A stretch of DNA of 17,097 bases from positions 1-17,097 of the forward strand of contig JBIINH010000032.1 of the NCBI GenBank assembly GCA_044337585.1, read 5' to 3'. This document shows, piece after piece, positions 6,874 to 16,000 of the stretch (position 1 is its first letter; each line of letters begins with the position of its first letter). The position numbers and the translations under genes are program-made. The DNA is from CAYSBE01 sp044337585. Lineage in GTDB: Bacteria > Bacteroidota > Bacteroidia > UKL13-3. The notes beneath the pieces were generated by a model that saw nothing but the letters and a program-made list of their open reading frames with translations, made no database searches and was not told the DNA's origin.

Positions 6874-8862
6874 ATGAGGCTATTTAAGTTTCTTACCATA
6901 TTCATATGTTTTGTTTTCTTCTGCATTTCGTTTACAGCCTTCGCTCAAAAAAAAGAGATTCAAACTGGTGATGATTATTATGAAGACTTTCTATATTCCG
7001 ATGCTATTCAAAATTACAGCATGGCATTATCAATGGTATTGCCCGAAAAAACAGAACTCTACGTGCTTGCCCAGTTAGCAAGATGCCATCAATATTCTTT
7101 CCAATACACACAATCAGAATCCTATTACCAAGAGTTAGTAGATAAAGCTTCAGATACCAAACCAGAATATATATTGGAGCTTGCCATTATGCAAAAATTT
7201 AATGGTAAATATGAAGAAGCAAAAATTACCTTCAAACGTTATCAAAAATTAACTGAACACCAAGACCCTTATGGTAGTTTTCACTTGCGTTCGATAAACT
7301 GGGCCATAGCAAATGATTCTCTTTTGAAACCGGTATATATTGCAGCTACCAATTTAGATGTGAGTGGACAAAGTCTTGGGCATGCATTATTTAATGAAGG
7401 CATTATTTATGCGCATGCCAGAAACAAAGAGCCTTATTTCTCAATGTCAATTTTCGACCTAGATTTTGCATTTCGAAGTGACAGCATTCACTTTCTAGAA
7501 AATACAAAATACATCGACTCAATTATTTTTACAGGGAATGAAGGCTTTCCATCAGTATGCGGGCAAAAAGGGAAAATATATTTCGCAGCTAATACGGATG
7601 TTTCAAAAAAAATAAAAAGTAGAAAAACAGCAGAAGGCAAAGAATATATACTCAACTTTAATATTTACGAAGCAGTGTTAGAAGATGGTCAATTTGTGAA
7701 TGTGAAACCGCTTCCCATAAATGGCAAAGACTACAATTGCACGCACCCTTATATTTCACCTGATGATAATATTTTATATTTTACAAGCGATATGCCTGGC
7801 GGAATTGGCGGATATGATTTATATTTTGTAAAGAGAGGTAAAAATGGAGAATGGGGCGAACCCGTAAATATGGGTAAAAGTGTAAATTCTGAAGAACATG
7901 AATTGTATCCGTATGTAAATGGTAATAGGTTTTATTACTCATCAAAGGGTTTAAACGGATATGGCGGATATGATATTTACACAGCTACCTTAACAAAATT
8001 TGGAACTGCCTCTTCCCCACTAAATATGGGAAAACCCTACAATTCATTTAGGGATGACTATGCATTTACCTGCTACAACAATGGTGCAACAGGATACTTC
8101 TCATCAAACAGAGCAAGCGATGAAGGTGATGATTTGGTTTACTACTTTAGAGAATATCCAAAAAGTAAGTCGCAAGAATTGGTGCAAATGGCAAAACGAT
8201 TAGATAGCACCAACAATGCTGAAACAGCAAAACGTAAAGAAGAAATAATAGCAGAGCAAACAAAATTGGAAGAGAAAATTGAAGCACCAAAAATTCAAAT
8301 TCCACCACTGCCTATTACACCTACTGCAGTAGTTGCTGTACCTATCATTGCAGAGACTATCGTACCTACAGATAGTGTTACATCAATTCCCAAAAAAGAA
8401 GAACCTAAGCCCGTGGCTGAAACATTGCCTGTAACCTCAATCGAGAATAAAAAAGTAGAGCCATCGCCACCTGTAGAAGAAGAATATGTTGATCAAGATG
8501 AATCTTTACTTAAACTAGTATTTAGCAATGTAAACTTTGGTTTTAATGAGGCAAAGTTAGTGCCTGAAGTTTTGCATATTCTTGACTCGGCAGCCACTAC
8601 AATAAGACAAGGTAATAAAATAAAGATACAAATTGATGCACATACAGATAGCCGTGGAACAGCCATATACAACAAAGATTTATCGCTTAGAAGAGCTACA
8701 GAAGCTAGAAACTATTTATTAAGTAAAGGAGTACCAGCTTCAAAAATTGTGATACGTGGATATGGTGAAGACAAATTACTAAATGATTGTGTAGATGAGA
8801 AGGAATGTACAGAAGAGCAGCATGCTGCCAATAGACGCGTTGAGCTACGTATTTTTAAATAA
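6874..8862 (+). CDS. OmpA family outer-membrane-associated protein with TPR and PD40 propeller repeats (PorE-like)
   Basis: This 662-residue envelope protein has a signal peptide at residues 1-25 (MRLFKFLTI..AFAQ). Residues ~31-128 show TPR-like helical pairs (ADxxxxxxxY-type spacing, e.g. YSDAIQNYSMAL and GKYEEAKITF). Residues ~155-425 form a WD40/PD40-type beta-propeller; clear blades are LYFTSDMPGGIGGYDLYFVK at 301-320, FYYSSKGLNGYGGYDIY at 353-369 and YFSSNRASDEGDDLVYY at 408-424. Residues ~440-540 are a Lys/Glu- and Pro-rich linker. Residues ~548-662 are an OmpA C-terminal domain with the peptidoglycan-binding Asp592 (HTDSRG) and Arg607 (LSLRRA). TPR-PD40-OmpA order recalls PorE of the type IX secretion system, but the carboxypeptidase-regulatory-like domain that PorE has between propeller and OmpA is not seen; a linker takes its place. 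It probably ties an outer-membrane complex to peptidoglycan. It is the last gene of the plus-strand cluster. Confidence 0.88.
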   Translation: MRLFKFLTIFICFVFFCISFTAFAQKKEIQTGDDYYEDFLYSDAIQNYSMALSMVLPEKTELYVLAQLARCHQYSFQYTQSESYYQELVDKASDTKPEYILELAIMQKFNGKYEEAKITFKRYQKLTEHQDPYGSFHLRSINWAIANDSLLKPVYIAATNLDVSGQSLGHALFNEGIIYAHARNKEPYFSMSIFDLDFAFRSDSIHFLENTKYIDSIIFTGNEGFPSVCGQKGKIYFAANTDVSKKIKSRKTAEGKEYILNFNIYEAVLEDGQFVNVKPLPINGKDYNCTHPYISPDDNILYFTSDMPGGIGGYDLYFVKRGKNGEWGEPVNMGKSVNSEEHELYPYVNGNRFYYSSKGLNGYGGYDIYTATLTKFGTASSPLNMGKPYNSFRDDYAFTCYNNGATGYFSSNRASDEGDDLVYYFREYPKSKSQELVQMAKRLDSTNNAETAKRKEEIIAEQTKLEEKIEAPKIQIPPLPITPTAVVAVPIIAETIVPTDSVTSIPKKEEPKPVAETLPVTSIENKKVEPSPPVEEEYVDQDESLLKLVFSNVNFGFNEAKLVPEVLHILDSAATTIRQGNKIKIQIDAHTDSRGTAIYNKDLSLRRATEARNYLLSKGVPASKIVIRGYGEDKLLNDCVDEKECTEEQHAANRRVELRIFK

Positions 8863-8870
8863 ATTTATTT
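8857..8870. repeat. 14-base perfect palindrome covering the two convergent stop codons
   Basis: AAATAAATTTATTT reads the same on both strands. It holds the TAA stop of the OmpA gene (8860-8862) and the TAA stop of the polyprenyl synthase gene (8865-8867 on the minus strand). As RNA it could fold only a very weak AT hairpin, so a role as a shared terminator is uncertain. No stronger terminator is visible between these genes. Confidence 0.35.
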
Positions 8871-9839
8871 TGACCTATTAATAGAGAAATCAACCAATGC
8901 TTCGAGTGAGGAAGAAGTATTTGAAGTACCTACTTGCCTTAAAATTGACTTGGCTTCTTCCACTATCTGTTCCATCTTTTTTACAGTATACTCTATGCCT
9001 CCACTTTTCACAACAAAAGCTATTACCTTAGCAACTATTACTTTATCTGTATTGTGGTTTTTTATGGCATTAATCATCCACGACTTGGTAGATTTATCAG
9101 CATTGTTCAATGCATAAATTACAGGTAAAGTCAGTTTCTTTTCTTTGATATCAATTCCTACTGGCTTTCCAGTTTGAATGGTATCTGCATAATCCAATAG
9201 ATCATCTTTCATTTGAAATGCAAGTCCAACCTTTTCTCCAAACTGCCTGAACAACTCAACTTGCTCAACTGTGGCACCTGCAGATGCAGCACCGGTTGCA
9301 CAACAGCTTGCTATTAATGAAGCAGTTTTTTTTCGAATAATTTCAAAGTATACATCCTCTGACAAATTGAGCATTCTTGATTTTTCAATTTGCAGCAACT
9401 CTCCTTCACTCATAGCTTCAACGGCATTGCTCACAATTTCCAACAAATCATAATCTTTGTTTTTAACAGAAAGTAAAAGGCCTTTTGATAACAAATAATC
9501 TCCTACCAATACGGCAATTTTATTTTTCCAAAGTGCATTTATACTAAAAAATCCACGTCTTTCATCACTATCATCTACCACATCATCATGTACCAAAGTG
9601 GCCGTATGCAACAACTCTACCAAAGCTGCTGCGCGGTGTGTTCGGTCATTGATATTACCAAAATAATACGCACTTAGAAATACAAACATTGGCCTAATTT
9701 GCTTACCCTTTCTTTTTACAATATAGGTCATTATGGTATCAAGCAAGGGAACCTTTGAGCGCATGGCTTCCCTAAATTTGGTTTCAAACAAATCTAAATC
9801 AGAGCCTATAATTTTTTTAATGTCGGTGATTGTGTTCAC
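8865..9839 (-). CDS. Trans-polyprenyl diphosphate synthase (octaprenyl/solanesyl type)
   Basis: This all-helical isoprenyl chain-elongation enzyme adds isopentenyl diphosphate units to an allylic primer. The product usually serves as the menaquinone or ubiquinone side chain; chain length cannot be read with certainty. With a GTG start at 9837-9839 the protein has 324 residues. Visible motifs are KGKQIRP at 44-50, the first aspartate-rich motif DDVVDD at 85-90, a KTASLIA segment, the second aspartate-rich motif KDDLLD at 211-216 and GKPVGIDIKEKKLTLP at 224-239. All metal- and substrate-binding residues expected of an active enzyme are present. I chose the GTG because Bacteroidota homologues begin near NTITDIKK. 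In-frame ATGs at 9863 and 9902 would add a 8- or 21-residue stretch (MHHKIMRPNANILMF...) that looks like translated leader sequence. The gene converges on the OmpA gene, with two bases between the stop codons. Confidence 0.9.
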   Translation of the reverse strand: MNTITDIKKIIGSDLDLFETKFREAMRSKVPLLDTIMTYIVKRKGKQIRPMFVFLSAYYFGNINDRTHRAAALVELLHTATLVHDDVVDDSDERRGFFSINALWKNKIAVLVGDYLLSKGLLLSVKNKDYDLLEIVSNAVEAMSEGELLQIEKSRMLNLSEDVYFEIIRKKTASLIASCCATGAASAGATVEQVELFRQFGEKVGLAFQMKDDLLDYADTIQTGKPVGIDIKEKKLTLPVIYALNNADKSTKSWMINAIKNHNTDKVIVAKVIAFVVKSGGIEYTVKKMEQIVEEAKSILRQVGTSNTSSSLEALVDFSINRSK

Positions 9840-10010
9840 AAATAAAGAAGTGCAAATAAACATCAAAATGTTTGCATTTGGCCGCATAATTTTGTGATGC
9901 AAAACACTTGTATTAAATCAACTATCGCTTTTGTGTAATTTATTCAACAGTTGTTGGACAATCAAGTCGATAAGGCTATATTAGCGGATTATTTACATCA
10001 GTATTTTATT
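9840..10010. other. Divergent intergenic region
   Basis: This region separates the start of the polyprenyl synthase gene (minus strand) from the start of the giant beta-helix protein gene (plus strand). It is AT-rich and has no open reading frame worth calling. It should hold promoters for both genes. A candidate for the plus-strand gene is listed separately. On the minus strand, two TTTATTTG strings (near 9843 and 9852) resemble the -7 consensus TAnnTTTG, but they lie almost at the GTG start and are not convincing. Confidence 0.5.
9951..9984 (+). promoter_or_regulatory. Possible Bacteroidota-type promoter for the giant beta-helix protein gene
   Basis: TTGTTG at 9951-9956 is followed after 20 bases by TATATTAG at 9977-9984, which matches TAnnTTTG at 7 of 8 positions. 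Transcription would start near 9990, giving a leader of about 20 bases before the ATG at 10011. The spacing fits the known -33/-7 layout of the phylum, but the match is short and not proven. Confidence 0.35.
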
Positions 10011-13000
10011 ATGAAAAAGATATCATCATTTGCCACGCGCAGATATTTAGTGCTTGTAACAGCACTACTTTTAGGTACAATAACTTTTGCCCAACCCCTA
10101 ACCGGAACCAGAACCATCCCCGGCAACTTTGCCAGCATAGCAGCTGCAGTTAGCGCATTAAATACCAATGGTGTAGGCACAGGTGGCGTCATTATCAATG
10201 TAGCTGCGGGTCATACCGAAACACTCACTGCTGCAATTATCATGACTGCAACGGGAACTGCTGCCAATCCCATCATTTTCCAAAAAAATGGTGTTGGTGC
10301 CAATCCGGTAATCACTGCATTTAGCGGTTCAAAACTGGCAGGCTCTATCGACTCGGTGGATGTAATGTGGGCTTTTGAAGGCTCTGATTATATTACTATT
10401 AATGGAATTAATTTAGCTGAAGCATTTGCCAATACAACGCCAACTACTCAGATGGAAGTGGGTTTAGGTTTCTACAAAGCAAATGGCGACAACGGCTGTA
10501 ATAACAACACCATCCAAAACGCTACAATAACACTTAATAGAGATAACTCAACAGCTTCGGCTGCGGGGCCACGCCAAAATGCTGCAGGTTCGGTAGCTAT
10601 TGAATTTGTAAATGCAGCCCGTACATCATTAAGTACAGCAACTGTTGTAACCAGTGTAGCCGGAGCAAGTTCAAATAACCGCATTTGGGGTAATACTATC
10701 CAAAACTGCCATTTTGGAATATTATTATCAGGTTTTGCTGCACCAAGCCCTTACACACTAGCCGATTTAAATAATGACATTGGCGGACAACTATCTTCAA
10801 CCGGAAATACCATTATTAATTTTGGCGGAGGTTCTGGAGCTACAATGGCTTGCGGAGCTATGCTCATCAATAACCAATGGTCGTTTAATATTTCAAATAA
10901 CTTTGTGAATAATAACAATGGTGCGGGGATCAACCATGGAGGTGGAAACAGAGGTATTTGGTTATTTAATTCCTCACCGGGTGCAAGTTGTGATATTAAA
11001 AAGAATACTATCAGCATCACGGCTGGTACAAATACAGGAGCAATTACTTGGTGTCTTGACCTAGAAATGGCAACATCCGGTGCCAATGGTAATATCATCA
11101 ATATTGATAGCAACCAATTCCTAAATTGCAATAATACCTCAGCATCTACAGTTGCATTTACTGCAATTTGGGTGAACACAGCTGCTACCAATGTAAATGT
11201 AAGAGGCAACTATATTTATGGATTCCGCTACTCAGGTACAGGGGTTTCTCAAGCCATATTAAGTCAGGTTGCTTGTGGCAATTTGAATATTACCAACAAT
11301 ATCATCGACTCGGTTATTTTAGATGGAGCTAACGGAACCGGTACGCATCATAATATTGGTGTGACTACAGCACCTACACTTACATTAAATATCAATAACA
11401 ATACCGTAACACGTACCACCTTAAATACAGCTGGTGCAGGATCTAAAATACTTTATGGTATTTACTATATTGGTGCTACACCCATCAATAATTTTATTGG
11501 CAATACTGTGGATAATATCACACGTAATGGAATAACAGGAGGTACGACAATTGGCATATTTCAAACTGGTGGGAGCAACGGTGTATCTACTACCACTATA
11601 AGGAGAAATACCATCAGCAACCTTAGCATTACAGGTTTAGGTACCGCATCAACCATGTATGGGATTCAAGCTTCTACTGGCACAATCATAGTGGATAGCA
11701 ATTCTATTTTTAACATCTCTTGCCAAAAAACTACCGGAACAGGAACGTTGTATGGTATTTACAATATTGGTAGTCCGAATAATGAAAGCTACAACAACAA
11801 TTTAATTAACAATATCAACCACTTGGGAACGGGTATAACATATGGGATATATTCTATTTCAGGAGCAGGAACAAAACAAATTCTTAGAAACACGCTTCAT
11901 AATATCAGTACTACAGGGACCACAGTAGCTGCTATAAATACAACTATAAGTACACATAATGTAGCCCAAAATAGGATTTACAATATTTTCTCAACCGGCA
12001 CTGCAGCTTTCGTATCAGGAATAATCATGGGAACTGTTTCACCGGTGGGTACTGCATTTATCACCAACAATTTAATTGCTGATTTACGTGCACCTAATAC
12101 TACTACAGCTACACCTACTACAGCACCTTCCATTCGTGGAATCAACATCACAAGTGCGAGTACCCTCGTTAATATCAGTGTCTCACACAACACGGTTCAT
12201 TTAAATGCTACATCTACAGGTACAGCTTTCGGAACTGCAGCCCTTTTCCATACCGTAAATGCCACTGCAACCACTGCAAATCTTATATTAAGAAATAATA
12301 TTTTAGTAAATAACTCTACCTCAATTGGTGCGGGAAGAACAGTGGCTTACCACCGCAGTGGAACAGCATTAAACAATTATGATAATAGCTCGAATAACAA
12401 CTTGTTTTATGCAGGTGTACCTAGTTCTACCAATCTTATTTTTTATGATGGAACCAACTCAGATCAAACACTTGCAGCATACATCACACGTGTAACTCCA
12501 AGAGATACTTTATCACAAACAGAAGCAGTTTCATTTTTAAGTATTGCTGGTGCCAATGCCAATTTCTTAAAAATTAATCCAAGCATAGCCACATTTGCTG
12601 AGGCAGGTTCAACACCAACAGCAGGTATTGGCTTTGATTTTAACAATACAATTCGTGCAGGATATCCGGGCTATACCGGTAATGCAGGTACTCCTGATAT
12701 GGGTGCATGGGAAGACAATCTTACCCCACAAGCCATTAACCTGATGGCCTTTGACACGGCAACGGCTGTTCAGCTAACCGGTGTTTTGCCAAGGGGCTCT
12801 AACAATAATGTTGTTTTATCTATTCCAGTTCGCACCGTTAGGGGAGCAAATGCATTACAAGCTACATCGTTTAAATTAAATACAGCAGGCTCAACTGCTG
12901 CTACAGATATTTCAGCTGCCAAAATTTTCTACACCGGATCTAACCCAACTTTTAATACTTCGGTTTTATTCGGAACCACTGCAACACCTTCGGGAACATT

Positions 13001-16000
13001 TTATGTTACAGGATCACAAATATTGAATACAGGAATCAATTATTTCTGGCTAACCTACGACATCAGAGATACAGCGGGCTTGTCGAATATCATTGACGCC
13101 CAACTTGACAGTATATTTTTATCCGGAATCAATTATGCTCCGATTAATGGTAATCCGGCTGGTAGCCGTTCGGTTGCATCACCACTTAATGGAACTTACA
13201 ATGTTGGAGCAGGACAAACTTTCCCAACTATTACAAATGCAATTAACACACTTTCAAATCTTGGGGTGAGTGGACCTGTATCATTTGTACTTCAAGATAT
13301 AAGTTATGATACACTAACAGGCGAAGTTTTTCCGATTGTACTTAATTCATATGCAAGCGCATCAACAACCAATACAGTTACCATCAGGCCTGCCACTGGT
13401 ATTTCATCAAGCATAGCAGGAAATAGCGGAGTTGCTACATTCGATATCAACAATGGCTCTCATTATATCATTGACGGTCGCCAGGGAGGTACAGGAGGAT
13501 TCACTTCTGGAAACAACCTGATTATTCGAAATACAAATTTAATTGCACCAACTATTCGCTTTATTAATGATGCTGACAGTAACCGCATTTTTTATACTGA
13601 TTTAAGAGGTGGTAACACTACAGCATTGGGTAGTGCAGGTGCAGGAGTAGTTAATTTTGGCACAACAACTGGTACAACTGGGAATGACTTTAACACCATT
13701 AAGTTTTGTGACATTCGTGAGGAAGGTTCTACTTTGCCATTAGCAGCTATATCATCCATTGGGAGTGCTACAACGGTTATTGCCAATAATGATAACAATA
13801 TCATAGACAGCTGTAATATTTATAACTTCTTTAGCCCTACTGCAGCAAGCGCAGCTATCTATGTTGGTGCCAATAACAGTGAATGGAGAATACGAGGCAA
13901 CAAGTTTTATCAAACTGCTTTAAGAACATTCACCGCAGGTCCAGTGCACCGTGTACTTTGGATTACACCAAATGTTGCCAACCTAACAAGTGCAAGTGGG
14001 TTTGTTATCGATAATAACTTTATTGGAGGAAATAATGCATCGGGTACGGGAAATTACCAACTAGATGGTGCTTTTACACAAACATTTAATGTATTTGATA
14101 TATCAGTAGGCCTTGGTGTACCTAGTTCTATTCAAGGAAATACCATCACAAATATCCTTTACTCAAGTTCTAGTACCTCTTCTATTTCATTCTTAGGGTT
14201 CAACATTGTCAATGGTAATGTAAATTTAGGAACTTTAATAGGAAACCTAATCGGATCTCGTACTACAAATGGAGCAATAACAATTAATATATCATCAACA
14301 ACTTCAGGTGGAGCAATGGGTATTCGAACGGGTGGAGGAACAGGTAATACATTCAATATCGCTAATAATATCATTAGTGGTTATGATATTTTTGGAACCA
14401 CCACTTCCACAGCTCCGGAGTTTTTCGGAATAAATGTGTTTAACGGAACCAATATTAATGTATTTAATAACCTGATTGGTGACACATCTTCACTAACCGG
14501 TAGTATTCGTGTGTATTCAATAGCTACATCAGGCACAACACAGCAACGTGTTTCAGGTATTTTCAATAACCCATCTTCAGGAACACCAATACATAATATT
14601 TTCAATAATTATATCTCCAATATTTTCAATTTCCATACTGTTACGGGTACGCACACAACTGCTACGCGCGGTATATTTGTGAACCCTACAATCAACGGGA
14701 CATATAACGTTTCCAATAATGTGATTAGAAACATCTACTCAGAGTCACAAACAACGGCTGGTGGATTAAATGCTTCAATTGGCGGAATTATTGTATCAGG
14801 TACAGTTGGAACATTTGAAGTAAGACAAAACACTATTAGTGGATTGCACCTTACATCTACAAATACTACAACAGCCATACAAAATGTTGGTATATTCTTC
14901 TCTACCCCGGCTGGTACCAATAACTTATTGCACCGCAATAAAATTCATTCTCAAATGGTATGGGCAGGCAATCCTTTTGCATTATTAACTGGTATTGACT
15001 TGGCAGCAGGTGTAAATAATGTAAATAACAATATCATTCGATTGGGAATTGATACGGCAGGTAATTCAATCACTACAGGCGCTGTATTTCGTGGCATTTC
15101 CAAAAATTCAGGCAACAGCAATATCTATTTTAACACGGTATATGTAGGTGGAAATAACGTGATTACCAGCACAAGCAATAGTTTCGCCTTCGAGCGTACA
15201 GGTGGTGGAACTGACGATGTTCGAAACAATATTTTCACTAACGTAAGAGCAAATGCTTCAGCAGGTAGTGCAGGTCATTTCGCCATACAGCTCAACAATA
15301 CAACAACACTTACCAACAATACAAATTTACTATTTGCTGATACAATTGGTCGCATAGGCACTACTCCATTTGCTTCCATGCCAAATTGGAAAGGTGGTTC
15401 TGGTATTGATATCAATTCAATTAATGGTACAGCCGGTTTCTTGAATGCAAATGGTGATATCAATTCAGTAAATCTTAGAATAAACATTGCAAATCCTACT
15501 CCAATTGAAGCAACAGGAAGTGTTGTGTTTGGCGTAGGGACTGATGTAGATTTTGACGGCCAGACAAGAAGCACACTTACCCCTGTAGACATGGGTGCAG
15601 ATGCCGGAAACTTTGTTCAACAAGACTTGGCACCTCCTACAATAAATTATACTATTTTAACTAATACTTTATCTACAACGAATAGAACCATTGTAGCTAC
15701 GATTACAGATGCAACCGGAATTTACACAACAGGAACATTTGTACCTCGTATTTATTTTAAAAAGTTTGCTGCGGGTCCATTGCAATCTACAGCTGGTGTG
15801 TTAACATCAGGTAATGGGATAAACAGCACGTGGACATTTACCATCAACAACTCACTTATGACAGGAGTAATTGGTGATGATTCCGTATACTACTTTATTG
15901 TAGCGCAGGACTCTACACTTGCCAATAATATCGGCTCTAATCCAGGTGGAGTAGAAGGCACAAATGTCAATACTCTTTCAACACTTCCTATTTTCAATTC

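Noticed and set aside
10751..11209. Long stop-free antisense frame (152 residues) inside the giant protein gene, and many similar shorter ones to 16888
   Set aside because: They follow from the skewed Asn/Thr/Gly/Ala codons of the sense frame. None has signal, motif or family-like sequence, and the plus frame is continuous from 10011.
12723..13178. Calling the giant protein a neuraminidase because of the BNR_assoc_N-type domain
   Set aside because: No Asp-box (BNR) repeats or sialidase catalytic residues were seen in the visible part.
12414..14130. Exact 16-base repeat GGTGTACCTAGTTCTA at 12414-12429 and 14115-14130, both in frame (Gly-Val-Pro-Ser-Ser)
   Set aside because: It lies at non-equivalent places in modules 1 and 2 and does not extend, so it is more likely chance or codon preference than recent duplication.
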